Source: Thalassia testudinum (lineage: Eukaryota > Streptophyta > Magnoliopsida > Alismatales > Hydrocharitaceae). Taken from it: a DNA stretch of 64,000 bases. Made by a program: the position numbers and the translations under genes. The notes under the pieces were generated by a model that saw only the letters and a program-made list of their open reading frames with translations, had not been told where the DNA came from and ran no database searches. Numbering within the stretch: position 1 is the stretch's first letter; each line of letters begins with the position of its first letter. The stretch lies in assembly GCA_037157565.1 (NCBI GenBank), contig JAZHRO010000050.1:40778501-40842500 (forward strand). The letters are read 5' to 3'. Below, piece after piece: positions 11,399 through 23,325 of the stretch.

Positions 11399-12944
11399 CA
11401 TCTGAATCAAATAAATTATATATGTCAGATATAACCGTCAGGATGCCCTACTAAGCCATGTCTCTAGGAATCAGATCTTAATACCAACAATAGACCGAGA
11501 GGTACTCAAGTACCAACCCAGTTCCAGACCAAACAAGATTTCACCTCAGTCTGGCACGAATGTTTTTAAGGTCCACATGAACTATCCTAAAGTTCATTGG
11601 ACCCAGTGGTTTAAGCACCCGTGGTTGAAACATGGTTAGTCTAGGTTTAGTTTGCTAGAGCATTTTTGTAAGAGAGAGAGGTAGAAGAGTATTTTCATGT
11701 TCAGAGAGTTTTCTCTCTTTTTCTTTTATATTTTTCCTTAGATCCAGCCTCGGATTGGCCCTAAACATGGTTTGCATCAGATTCCTTGTCCCCACTATCA
11801 ATCCTCGTAGGGTGACTGGCTTTCGATGTTTCTGGATAACACCGCCCATGGCGACCCCCAGAACCCTGGCTTTCGACAGTTCGGGATAGTGCTACCCATG
11901 ATGTTCTACAGCTAAGTCCAAGCCCTAGCAATCAACATTTCGTGATAATGCGCCCATGGCACCTGAACCAGCACAAGGTGCTTACATGCCCCCGGTAGGA
12001 TATTTAGATATCCTAGGAGTCAACCATCGATGAGACGATATGTTATTATGCATCTTCGAGGGGAATTTCCCACCTCTCTGTTCCAGGAACTCGTCCAAAT
12101 CAACTTGTGTCTTCGAGCCGCTCCTAATCTAGATCTTAGGACTAGGACCATTTTCAGAACAGAATATAATGCCCTTTTGGCATGATTTCATCTTTAAAAC
12201 ACATTGAACCAGACTATATGTGATTTAGGTGCTTAAGTTACCGAGTCCCACAAACCTGAAGTTAGTTAACGGAGCCAAATACTCCCTAACCCTTGGACCT
12301 AATACACAAGCATTGCATTTTCCTCACCCTCTTGGGGATTAATCCGAATCATGACAAGTACGTGAATGTTTAAATCAAAATCGATCCAAGAGGCCTAAGG
12401 TTGGTATTTGCCACTAATCCCTAAAGTTTTAGCTTTTCAGGTCTTAATTCATCATTTGATCCAACCTAGAAGGTAGGTAGGTTCCATATTGTTTTCAAGG
12501 GACTCAATTTTTTTCTCTATGCTCCTTTCTCTTCTTTTCATTTTTTTTTCTTTTTTCTATCAAATGCACCCTCCTTTTCCTAAACCTCCTCTCTTTCTTT
12601 TGTTTTTGTGTGTGAAATCCACTTTGGGAATCGATTTTCATGACATTTTGCACTTCAATACCTCCCATGCCTATGATTTGCAATGTCCTCATTGTAAATT
12701 AGGCAGGTTCAAGTTCAATACAGTTCGCACATTAGAATAGGGTCAAAGGGTGGTTGGATAGGTCAGGATGATTGTTGCGTATGATTTGAAGCTTTGGTAC
12801 GTGTACCAGAGGTGGAGTCAGTTTTTCTAATGGATGAACCCTAAAGTTCAATAGGAATTCAGAGACAAGGTGTAAAAGGAATTTTGATTTTTTCAAGAGT
12901 AGACGGGTTGCCTCCCGTTAAGCGCTAAGTTTAATGCCTTCAGC
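11399..12944 (-). other. 3' non-coding region of element C
   Basis: About 1.5 kb between the pol end and the PPT, without a convincing ORF. It carries the post-pol motif with the hairpin ACGGG AGGCAA CCCGT (12,903-12,944), the AATGAGGACATTG plus GGCATGGGAGG block (12,661-12,695), a T-rich tract (about 12,500-12,605), and three repeats of a CGAA/TCGA module (11,816-11,850, 11,866-11,900, 11,924-11,958). Element F has the same three repeats. Confidence 0.65.
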
Positions 12945-14080
12945 CAGGAGCAATGAGCTCAAGGAGAATGGAGATCAAAGGATAACTCAACTAGGTTTGT
13001 GTCAGCGAGCTCGATGAATGGCTTGAGCCGCTAATCGTTCATAGTAAATGGCTCAGAATCAAGGCTGGGTTGACTAATTTTGACGGCTCCATTTCCAAAA
13101 ATACGTCTGACAAGGAATGGTCCAATCCATTTCGATCTGAGTTTTCCTGGAAAAGGTTTCAACTTGGCATCAAAGAGTAGGACCTTCTGACAAGGGTGAA
13201 AGATCTTTCAGGAGATGTGCTTACCATGGAAGGTTTTAACCTGCTCTTTGTAAATTCACGAGTTCTCATCCAATCAGTTCGTTTGGCGGTGGTAAGGAGT
13301 CGAGATTCGGTGGGACACCCCGTACTTGGTTGTCAAGGATCTGAACTGAGCATTCATGAAATGGGTCCCTCCATCTGAGATAATGGCTCGTGGGACACCG
13401 AACCATGAGATGTTCTAGTGAATGAATTTGATCACCACTTTGTGATCGTTGGTTCGAGTCGGGATGGCATCAATCCATTTGGACACATAATCCACAGTGA
13501 GAAGAATGTATTCGAAGCCATCTGATTTAGGGAAGGGTCCCATGAAAACAATCCCCCATATATTGAAGATTTCGCATACAAGAATCGGCTGTAAAGGCAT
13601 CATATCGCAGTGGCTCATCTTGCCCAAGGTCTAGCAATGAGTGCATGTCTTACAGTAGTTGTATGTGTCCTTGAAGATTGTGGGCCAATAAAAGCCGCAC
13701 TAGAGGACTTTAGCTGTGGTTTTGTGTTTGGAGAAATGTCACCTGTAGGCCTGGTCATGGTAGAAGGACAGAATATCCTGAATTTCCACGTCCTCTGATG
13801 TAGTACTTGGCATTGGAAAGAAACTTGTCTTTCTTGGCCTTTGGCAAATTAGACAGGATCTGATGTGACACCAAGTAGTTAACGAAATCAGTGTACCAAG
13901 TCCCGTACTAATAGTCAGGAGGTGCTCATTAGGGAAGTGTTCCATAATTAGTCTGGAAGGGTCGATAATGTTAGAAGAAAGGTGGGACAAGTGATCAGAT
14001 ACCATGTTCTATTTTCCCACCCTATTGCGAATCTCGAGGTTAAATTCTTGCAACAGCAAGATCCAACGAATTAGTTGAGG
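12945..14080 (-). pseudogene. Integrase remnant of element C, catalytic core damaged
   Basis: The minus strand shows the end of RNase H (the DHLSHL block), an HHCC-like zinc-finger region (FYWPTIFKDTYNYCKTCTHC), then the core. The first catalytic aspartate is replaced: GIVFMGPF, where B, D and F keep GIDFM. The second aspartate (IISDGG) is kept. After TPYHRQTN the reading jumps to the block matching [19 protein letters not shown] of element F. This removes the catalytic glutamate and the KACHLP region, about 90 residues. The tail (GKLRSKWIGPF) remains. Stops are present. It cannot be active. Confidence 0.8.
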
Positions 14081-15400
14081 TTTCGCATTCTTTTTGCAAG
14101 GAGGTGCCTCACTGCGGTGTGATCTGAGTATATGATAACACAGGAACCCAAAAGATAAGATCAAAATTTTTAAAGGCCAAATACTACAGCTAGAAACTCT
14201 TTCTCAATAACTATGTAGTTACGCTAAGCCTCGTCAAGTGTCTTGCTAGTGTAGTAGATGACCACAGGTTTCCCGATTATTTTTTGCCCAAGCACCGCAC
14301 CCACTGCATAGTCAGAAGCATCGCACATGATCTCGAAGGGCTGAGACCAATCAGGGGATTGCAGGATTGGTGCTTAAGTAACTCGATCACGTAGGCTTTC
14401 AAATGCATGAGTGCTCTCGATAATTTCGAAGGGAACATCCTTTGAGAGAAGATTGGTTAGGGGGCAAGCAATTTTTGAGAAATCAGGAATGAATCGAGAG
14501 TAAAAATCGACGTACTCTAGAAAAGATTAGATGTCTTTGACCGAGCTAGGCATAGGAAGCTTAGAAATCAAATTTACCTTGGCTCGGTCAACCTGAATGC
14601 CTTTATCAAAGATGAGATGTCCCAGGACAATTCTCTTAGGTACCATTAAGTGGCTCTTTTCCCAGGAAAGAACCAGATTCACGTCGATACAATGTCTGAG
14701 GATTTGGACCATGTGAAAGAGGCAATCATCAAAAGATTCCCCAGATACCGAAAAGTCATCCATTAAGACTTCAAGGTACTAAGCTGCCATATCTGAGAAT
14801 ATGGCAAGCATGCATCACTGAAAGGTAGCAAGTGCATTGCAGAGACCGAACAACATCCTACGGAATGCATACGTCCCAAAGGGGCAGGTGAAGGTAGTCT
14901 TCTCTTTGTCCTCGGGATGGATTTCCACCTGGTTATAACCAGAGTACCCGTCCAAGAGGCAAAAGAATCAATTTCCCACCAATTTCTCGAGTATCTGATC
15001 AATAAATGGCACTGGGAAATGATCCTTTTTTGTGAAGGCATTTAGTCTTTAGTAATCAATACAGACTCTCCACGAGTTCGCTATACGGGTCGGTATAGTC
15101 TCTCCAGTTTCTGTGGTAATGACGGTGAGTCCTGCCTTTTTGGGCACAACCTAGATTGGACTCACCCAACGACTGTCGAAGTTCAGGTAGATGATCCCTG
15201 CATCTAACCACTTAATGATCTCCTTTTTCACGACATTCTGTAGGTTCAGATTCAGTCGTCACCGCATTTCACAGGATGGTTGTGAGCCCTCTTCGGTGTA
15301 GTTGTGGTGTGTGTAGTATGAGGGGTTGATGCTAGTCAAGTCATCGAGAGTCCACCCAATGGCTCTCCGATGCTACTAGAGGATAGCAATCAAGCAAGTT
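14080..15400 (-). pseudogene. Reverse transcriptase-RNase H remnant of element C
   Basis: Minus-strand Ty3/gypsy RT. Visible are VVKKEIIKWLDAGII, the WRVCIDY and RLN block, FPVPFIDQILEKL, and the catalytic box LMDDFS near 14,755 (FMDDFS in B and F). The RNase H start [14 protein letters not shown] lies near 14,310, with the KTLDEA and EKEFLAVVF blocks after it. In-frame stops interrupt the RT, and a frameshift near 14,080 separates it from the integrase frame. It shares its frame with the second half of the protease. Confidence 0.85.
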
Positions 15401-15720
15401 TCTAGATCAAAGGTAAGCTGGTAATTGATGATCACAGGAAACATCTTATTTGAACCTAGGAAGACATATTTGAGATGGTCAGGGAGGGATTTCAACTCCA
15501 TGATTGGATTTTTAGTAGCAGTAGGTGTCTCAGGGTGAGGTTCAGGAACAATGACAAGAGCTAAAGGTATCTCTAGGTCTGGTTCAGGCTCCTCTAAGTG
15601 CGAGGTTTGATCCTCGTGTGGTTGATCATTAGAGATAAATAGGTTTTCCTCGACACATGGGTCGTCAACTACAGACTCGATGTCATAGATATGTTCGATA
15701 ACCCCATAGTTAATTCCTCC

Positions 15721-16399
15721 TTAGGCCTTAAAGATATCGATCTTTAGTGTCCTGCTCCCAAATTTTAACTCAATTTGGCCCCCCACACAATTGATGTTGG
15801 CCCTAGCTGTGGCCAGAAAATGTCTCCCCAAAGTGATTAGTATGTTCTTCAAATCCTTAGGAGTATCCATATCTAAGACTGTGAAATCCACAGGGAAGTA
15901 AAAATCTTGAACCCTAACTATGACATCCTCAAGAATTCCTTTTGGTGACCTAATAGATCGATCAGCCAAGTGTAATGTCACCCCTATTTTTTGGGCTCAG
16001 ATTCCTCAAGGTGGTCAAGTAGGGATGTAGGTATTAGGCTTATGGAGGCTACTTGATCAAATAATGCATGATCAAATTGAATATCACCGATTATACAGGA
16101 GATCAGAGGGGTACTGGGATCTTTTACCTTAAGCGGGAGCTTACATAAAATGATGGAGCTGGCTTGCTCCGACAGTATGATCGGGCTCTGACCTTTGGTT
16201 CGCGGCTTACGCTTTGGTGTACATACATCTTTCAGGAGTCTTGTGTAAGTCAGTATGTGGCGTATTGCATCCATCATGGGGATGTTTATTTGGACCTGTT
16301 CAAAGTGTTTAACCAGATCCCCCTTAAGTGCCACAGGTTTGGTTTTCTTCTTTCCTTTAGTCAAGGCCTCAGGAAATGGAACCTCAGATGGTTCCTATA
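15721..16399 (-). pseudogene. Retropepsin-like protease region of element C
   Basis: On the minus strand FEQVQINIPMMDAIRHI precedes the protease, as in element F. The active-site loop, DLGA-like in Athila elements, reads FDQVASISLIP, so the glycine is lost. A frameshift near 15,985, in an A-rich run, separates the loop from the LADRSIRSPKGILEDV block. FLATARANINC ends the domain. The first half shares its frame with gag, so gag-protease was one reading frame. TAG stops flank both pieces. Confidence 0.8.
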
Positions 16400-18160
16400 G
16401 AATTAGCTCAGGCTCTTTATCAGGGATGGGTGTGTCCTGGATAACTAATCTAGGTTTAGGTACTACTGTCTTAGGCATGTCGTGGCTAGGAAAAGGTGGG
16501 TCCTACGTTACTTTGCCACTATGGGCAGAGATGGAATTTAGTCCAGCTTGATTCTGGTTTAGGCTGGGGAGGATGGGTATCTACTGTTGAAACCCAGAAC
16601 ATAATGTTGAAGCACCCGTCTTGTTAGGGGATGGAGTAGAAGGGGCCTGATAAACAAAGTGGGCCTGGCCCAGATTTAGGTTCATAATGCGCCTCTGGTT
16701 CAACACATTATTTGGATTTGGAAAACGCTGAGAAGGGAGTGTACCTAACTGGCGAGCACTTGCCAACTGAGCCAATTGATTGCGTAGCTCAGAGATATCT
16801 TCTTTGTGCTGCTTTTTCATATCAACCAAGGTCTGGAGAATCAAGGATGTCTGGTCCTTCTTAGGAGGGCCAGACTGGAAATTGTGGGTGGGTCGTGGTT
16901 GTGCAGGATGGAATGAGCATGGGTTTTTTGTTCGAGGTTGGAATTGAGGTCTCGAAATTAGGTTATTTCTCGACCATGCAAAGTTTGGATGATTATGCCA
17001 TCTAGGGTTGTAGGTATTAGAGAAGAGATTGTTCTAGATGGCATGGAGATCCTTGCAGCTCTGAGGAGCTCTGAGATAATCAAGGTACGGGGTTTTAGAG
17101 TTCCCCCAAATGTGGTGGGCTAGCCTGGAGTTGCCTCTGAAGCCATAATCAGACGGGGATGGATATTCATCCATCTCTGGGGAGTGGTAGATGTTGTGCA
17201 CAACCTCCCTTCCTTTGGGCAGGTGCAAGCATGTGCTCTAAGGTGTAGAGGTGGTTTTGTGTAGATGACGAGTGATATCGTCCACCTTATTTTCGTTGAT
17301 GGAGACCTTATCCAATTGACCAGCTACCAACTCCAGGTCAACGGATGCAGAAAGGTCTCAGGATTCATGTACCCCTTGATTTTTTATTAATGCACAGGTG
17401 GACATCCAGTTATACGCACCTAGTGACTCATTGTTCAGGGAGTTCTGACACATCTTTTCGAGAATCCCCCAAATCGTGTCTTCATGCTGAGCCATGATGC
17501 TGCCACCATAGGTTGCATTAACAAATAGCTTGATATCGTCACGGTGCCCATGGTAAAAGGATTGGACTTGTTCCCACTTCGAAACTCTATGATGGGGGAA
17601 CTTATGCATGAGATCCAGAAAGCAATGCCATGTGTAGAGATTCTTCCTCTCCTTGGGAGAAGTGAGTGATTTGATGCCACATGGCATTTATGCGACCTAT
17701 GGGATTGAATGTCTATAAGAAGGCAGCTTGAAGTTCATCGCATGTGTTGATCGTGTGTGGATACATTTGAAATAGTAGGCGGACTTGTCTACCAAGGAGA
17801 ATGAGAAGATCTTTAAGAGCAGTCCATCACGATTATGTATATCTACCCCAAATGTGTGGGCTAGATGTTTCAGATTCTTGATGTGTTGAAAGGATACTCA
17901 GAGTTTAAGCCATGAAATTTTGGGGTCATGTGAAGCATACTCACCTTGAGATCCACCTTGGGTCCTCCTACTTGGATGGGAATACGGGGTTCAATCTCCA
18001 CTTCAGCTGGATTATAGTGATCTCGCATTTGAGGACGCAACAATTGGTTGATGTACTCATGGTGCTAATCTCAGAGGGAGTAGAATTGTTGCTCAAAGTT
18101 AGGTTGATCTACTAGGTGATCCGTGGCTAATAAGGGGGAAGTTCTGAATCAGAAGATATG
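16400..18160 (-). pseudogene. Gag remnant of element C
   Basis: Minus strand. The N-terminal half contains FHGLNSEYPFQHIKNLKHL, IFSFSLVDKSAYYF, KFPHHRVSKWEQVQSFYHG and the LDKV block. These are the Athila gag core also seen in B, E and F. The C-terminal half has PKGREVVHNI and later QLAQLASARQLGTLPSQ. I see no CX2CX4HX4C zinc knuckle, unlike element F. Several nonsense codons occur. The start is unclear; I placed it near 18,160, before the homology with the element E gag begins. Confidence 0.75.
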
Positions 18161-19114
18161 TCTATATGGTCGGGTTGCTACACAAACACGGAGGTCAAGG
18201 GTGGTCTTAAGGACCTCCTCCCAAACATGCACTGATGGAGTAGACGAGGAATAGAAGGTGCAACGGACCCAATCAAGACACCCAAAGATTTTTGGATGGC
18301 TATAGAGGTTCGAGGCGGATGAAACCCCTAGATTAGAAAGTCGTCCACCTGATAATTACCGGGACAGCCAGGAAGGGAGAATCCCGCAAAGATCCCTACA
18401 CGGCAGATCACCCCCTTGTGTTACAGGGCTTCCCCCACTTGACCTTCCTTGTCATTGTTGATCCAGGTAGACCAGAATGGTGACTTGACCTCTTAAGTCT
18501 CCAATTTTAAGTTAGGAGCAAGGGTGGTTATGATTTCACTTGAACTTTTATGATATCTTTGTGCAAGGTGACCTAATTTGAAGATTGGTTGACCCCCCAA
18601 AGTCGGTCAACTTCACTTGCTTGACCTTTGAGATTATTAGGTCCTGCTTTTAGGATTCAAGTAAGGTTTAGAACCTAATTTTAGGGTTTGCTTGATTAGG
18701 TAGATTCAATCAAGGCTTAGGCACACACTGTTTGGAGATGCTGATTCTTTTTTTAAGCAAGTGTGTCTCTGAAACCATAGAAATGAACCCTAATTGGCTC
18801 TGATTGATCTAATTAATTGATTCCAAATGTGGTACCCAAGGCTCAAGCAAGAAGATAATAGCCCTAGATACCTTAAGCCCTAAGTAGGTGCAAGAATTAG
18901 GGTTAGGCGTTGTCTACACAAAGAGTCAAATCAAATCAAATCAGGCAACTTGCGATGATTATTCTAAGAATGGAATGCATGTTAGCCCTACTTGATTTTT
19001 TTTTCTTCTTTTAGCTTTTCAGAATCAGGGGCTTATGAGAAAGTGGATGGAGTTCACCTACCCCTGGAGTGTTTGGTGCATGTCTGACTCTCTTTGATTG
19101 GATTCCCCCCTTCA
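18160..19114 (-). other. Leader-like region of element C, unassigned
   Basis: About 950 bases between the gag of C and the element D LTR. No tRNA-Asp primer site and no LTR end are recognisable on the minus strand, and no other gene is seen. It is probably the 5' untranslated leader of C, broken at its right end. Confidence 0.4.
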
Positions 19115-20830
19115 CAGATCACAACAAAATAGATAGAGAAAATGTCTATTAATGCATGTTCTTAGTGTCATATTAGCATCATACATTGTAAATATTGCAT
19201 AACATGGATAATCATGCATTTAGGTCAAGTTGTATAGATTATATATTAATTGTTTCCTTGTATGGTTAGGGACAGGGCAACTTTTTATCGAGGTCTCGGA
19301 TCGAAGATCCAACCGTACGGATCTGATTAGGGCAACGATTGGAGTTCAACGACTCCATGATCGCCCTAATCGGACATCCGTAGCACCAAATAGAGACCGT
19401 AGAACCCTAAAGATCAAGGGCCAAGATGGTGCCAATCCACATTTCAGATGACAAATTCGACTGCATGAATGGATTCAGATTGATGATCGTAGCCCAATGG
19501 CATGAAAATTGGTCCAATATGACATCCGCGGCACCGTCTGCAACTCACAGAAGATGGATGACCAAGATGGCACCATGTGGTGCCATCTTGATCGCCCAAA
19601 TCGGCCTAGCCAAATTAGTAAGGACATCCAAACCCTCTCTCTCTCCACACCCACACGATGGATTTGGGCTGTCGGATCACCATCCAACGACCATGGTTGC
19701 TTACGCACAAAATCCTCTGCTAGCCTCAAGTGGAAGCGTAGTGCAGCTGGCGAGCACCTCTTCATGAGCAAAGGGTGCGAGTTTGATCCGTGCTCCACTT
19801 AAAATCAGGTCGGGCATAGGCGCAAGTGCAATTCAGCCGTCAAGTGATGACCGGGCAGCCGAGGGGCGGAGACATGGCACGCAGAGGAACCTTGGATCAT
19901 CACGCGCACGATGACGCGCTTGCACACGTCCAATCGCATGCGAGCACGCGATGAAGGCATGTGAGGAGAAATCTAAGCTATCCAATCTCACGATCGGACG
20001 GCTAGGATTTGAAAGACGTGCCCAGGCGTTCTAGGTGCAGAAGGTAGGGAGGCATGAGTGGCACGCAAACGTCGGCCACGATCAGACTTTAGTGACAAAT
20101 AAATCCATCACTAAGGGCCCTGAATTAATGATTTGAGATGAAATGACCCATTTGCCTCCTCCAATCTACACCTATATATAACCCTCTGACCTCTACTTCT
20201 TCTTCTTCCCTTCCTTTTCCTATCTTCATCTCCAAATCTTAAGAGAAGCCTAACCCACACCCGGGATGCTCCACAAGAGCTAAATCCAAGCTTTCAACCC
20301 CGTTCCGGAAGTGGATCCCTCGACAACGATGACATGCTTCCTCGTTCCCATTCTTCTGACTTTGTCCTCCTTCCCGCCACGTCCTTCATCTTCCATGTGT
20401 CGCCTCCGTCCGGCTCATCCTCTAAGCATTCGTCGAGGAGGATAACATCTCTCTCCCTTCTTTTTTCGCTTTCTATAGTAGAATTTCCCACTTTCTAGTT
20501 GTAATAATTTCCCACTTTCTAGTGTAATCATTTCCTGCTTTCTTAGTTATAAAAACATTATTCAAATACCAAGTGATTGTTGTCTCTCTTTTTCTCTCTT
20601 ATTGTTTATATCGATTCCATTGTGAGTATTTCACCTTTTAAATAAAAAACATACAAAAAAATATATAATTATGGATTTTGAGATCGACGTAGCCTCCCTG
20701 TGTTTGACCCGAAACTTTTTTACAGAATTTCGGTATAAATTTTATCTGTTCAATGGATTTTTTCGCAACTTGAACTACAACGACGAGTTTTCGAATCCAA
20801 ATGCAAATACATAGATTTCCGCATTCAGCA
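19115..20830 (+). repeat. 5' LTR of element D
   Basis: It matches 23,326-24,995 from about 19,136 (AAAATGTCTATTAATGC) to the end GCATTCAGCA at 20,830. The opening bases are not conserved, so the left border is approximate. A TATA box, CTATATATAA, lies near 20,171. A TCTCTCTTTTTCTCTC stretch and GTAGCCTCCCTGTG precede the end, as in element B. Confidence 0.8.
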
Positions 20831-20833
20831 TTT

Positions 20834-20851
20834 TAGTGCCGTTGCCGGGGA
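20834..20851 (+). promoter_or_regulatory. Primer-binding site of element D (tRNA-Asp)
   Basis: TAGTGCCGTTGCCGGGGA differs at two positions from TGGCGCCGTTGCCGGGGA, the complement of the plant tRNA-Asp 3' end. It lies three bases after the LTR end. tRNA-Asp priming is typical of Athila elements. Confidence 0.85.
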
Positions 20852-20869
20852 ATTCAAAAGTATACTCGA

Positions 20870-21966
20870 CTTTTGCCATGCATCTACGTGTGGTGGACAT
20901 TTCTCCGGGAAAAAGACAGCTGCAAAAATTTTACAATCTGAATTGTTTTGGCTGTCTTTATTCAAGGATGCCCAGGAATTCTCGTGGTCATGTTCCTGAT
21001 GCCAAGCACTTGGGAGCATAACCAAGAGAGACATGATGCCCCTAAACCCAATTCTTCCTGTTGAAATTTTCGACGTTTGGGGCATCGATTTCATGAGATC
21101 CTTCCTCCATTCATTTGGACATCAGTACATTCTCATCACTGTTGATTACGTGTCCAAGTGGATCGAGGCCATTTCGACCTGAACAAATGACCTGAAGGTG
21201 GTCATCAATTTTGTCATGGAGAATATCTTCAATCGGTTCGGGATTCCAAGGGCCACCATCAACGATGGTGGTTCTCATTTCACTAATGCCCAATTTCATA
21301 ATTTATTGGCAAAATATAAGGTAAATCACAGAATCTCCACACCTTACCATCCCCAGAAGAATGGATAGGTCGAGATCTCCAATCGAGAGTCAAGAATATT
21401 CTTCAGAAGATGGTTAGGCCTGATTGTAAAGATTGGACTCAAAAGCTTGAGGATGCTCTTTAGGCCTACCGTAGGCATACAAAACATCCATCGGCATGTC
21501 TTCGTTTCGTTTGATATATGGAAAGGCATGCCATTTACCCATAGAAATTGAACATAGGGCATTCTGGGCAATCAAGCATTGTAATCTAGATAAGAGTTTA
21601 GTCGGGAAGACAAGGAAACACCAACTATCTGAGTTGGAGGAGCTTAGAAATGACGCATATGAGAATGCCAAGATTTATAAGGCTCGAACCAAAGCTCTTC
21701 ATGACCAATTGATATCACACAAGAGCTTTAAGCTAAACCAGAAAGTTTGCCTCTTTGATTCCTGAGTTAAGCTCTTTCCTGGAAAACTTAGGTCAAAATG
21801 GAACGACCCATTCATTATCGATCAGATATTTCCAAATAAGGCTATTCAGATTTCTGACCCAAAGATGGGTAATTCATTCAAAGTCAATGGTCAACGTCTG
21901 AATCCTTTTATTGACCGTATTAATCTAGAACTTGTCTCAGACACGATTGCTCTCATCATGTTGTGA
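20870..21966 (+). pseudogene. Integrase remnant of element D
   Basis: It begins abruptly about 20 bases after the primer site, in the zinc-finger region (GGHFSGKKTAAKILQSE). It continues through WGIDFM, the NDGGSHF block (usual SDGG altered to NDGG), STPYHPQKNG with a stop, [18 protein letters not shown] and GKLRSKW, to TGA at 21,964. The first aspartate is kept. A frame change separates the DDE core from the KACHLP part, and several stops occur. The junction with the leader shows one large internal deletion that removed everything upstream of integrase. Confidence 0.85.
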
Positions 21967-23288
21967 TCTCTTTGGCTGGACTTTGCCTAGCTGATGGCAT
22001 TAACTCAGCAGTTGTACAGTCTAACTAAGAGCTAACCCGAGCATCATATTTAGGTGATATCTTCTACATTTGTTGCATCAGCTAGGCATGGGGGGGTGGA
22101 TTCATTTCTGAATCAATTTGTCAGCTCTGTAGAATTCTTGTAAATTCTACTTGTCTTCTTATATATACATAAAAAAAAATTGAATTAGGAAGGAATACTT
22201 GGGCATTAGGACTTTTCAATCTTAAGAAATATTACAGTAGGATTTGAACACAAAGACCCTTCAGAACTTGGGCTTAATCAGCCCAGGTATCCACTAAAAT
22301 GTGTATTTGTTTATCGAGTCCTCGCCATCCTGAATTCTATTTTAATTTTACTAAATAAGTTTGGGTGATAAGTACATGACTTATCAACCCACCCTCTGAT
22401 TTGAGGGAACTTTAAGTCTAAGCATCTACACACTATTCGTCACTGACACATTGTCCGGCTGTTTTAACGAAAATTGGGTATCTAATAAACCTTCTAGGGT
22501 AGTATGGCTGGCAAGTTATCGTAGGTAACAGCCCATAGGTAGATTGTCCAGAGCCCAGCAACTAGACCATTCTTTTCCTACTGCCTTTACGAAAATCTTA
22601 AACTGGGGAAGCCACCTACTTAAAAAGAAAAAGAAAGTTCAAAAAGAAAAGAAAAAGAAAAAGAAAAGGAGAGAAGAAAGAAATAAGCTACACTTCACTG
22701 CACGAGTATAGCCGGCAAGTTATCGTGGGTAGCAGCCTATTGGTAGGTTGTCGAGATCCTAGCTCAAGAAATGCACGTAAAAATTCTTAAAACACCTAAG
22801 AAGAAGTGGAGAAATAGAATAAGCCAGGGAGATATACACTGGATTCACCCTTGTATTGACCCCATAAAAAATAAAAGTAGGGAGAAAGCCACTGGTCGTA
22901 TAGATACACCTTTAGGAAGAATTGTTTTTAAGGTCACCTAGGGGAGTAGAAACCCAAAGTCTGTTCTGATTACCGATCAATGAATCTATCACTTTCACAA
23001 AAAGATACATAGAACTTAGGGTTCTCATCAAGTCTTCGGTGGTTGAATGGCTGTAGAAAGCCACTCTATAACCCTAAACTCAAAAATCCAAAAAAATTAG
23101 AAAAGAAAAAAAAAGAGAAAAAGAGATCTTTCTTTGAAGAAGGCGAGGGCTTGAGGCAGTCTGCATTTTGGTAGATACACGAACATTGTTGTGTCTTTGA
23201 AAGTTCAGGTCCGAAGTAAAAATTTCTTAATGTTGAAAATGATTTGTGCCAAAGTAATCAAACCTAATTCTTTTATAAATAGCATGTA
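21967..23288 (+). other. 3' non-coding region of element D
   Basis: It holds the post-pol motif AGCTGATGGCATTAACTCAGC (21,989-22,009), an internal purine tract GGCATGGGGGGGTGG (22,085), two copies of a GGC(T/C)GGCAAGTTATCG(T)..GGTAG module (22,506-22,559 and 22,711-22,764), and A-rich runs (22,620-22,680 and 23,085-23,125). No ORF is supported. The left part aligns with 25,000-25,320 of element B on the opposite strand. Confidence 0.65.
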
Positions 23289-23325
23289 GTTTTTGCTAGA
23301 GACTAGCAAAAGATTGGCATGGTGG
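23289..23325 (+). promoter_or_regulatory. Hairpin and polypurine tract of element D
   Basis: TTTTGCTAGAGACTAGCAAAA (stem TTGCTAG/CTAGCAA, loop AGA) is followed by GATTGGCATGGTGG, directly before the LTR TG. It ends like the PPT of element B. Confidence 0.8.

Larger units (their letters stand above)
8691..19114 (-). mobile_element. Element C: Athila-like retrotransposon lacking its 5' LTR
   Basis: Reading the minus strand from right to left: leader (to about 18,160), gag, protease, RT-RNase H, integrase, 3' region, PPT (11,360-11,398), 3' LTR (8,691-11,359). No primer-binding site and no 5' LTR are found before the LTR of element D at about 19,115. The 5' end was therefore lost when D arrived or by later deletion. 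The flanks are both element B 3' region (8,690 on the left, 24,996 on the far side of D), so C most likely inserted into B. Confidence 0.75.

Noticed and set aside
12489..12740. 83-residue ORF
   Set aside because: Arises from a T-rich tract in the C 3' non-coding region, antisense to the element.
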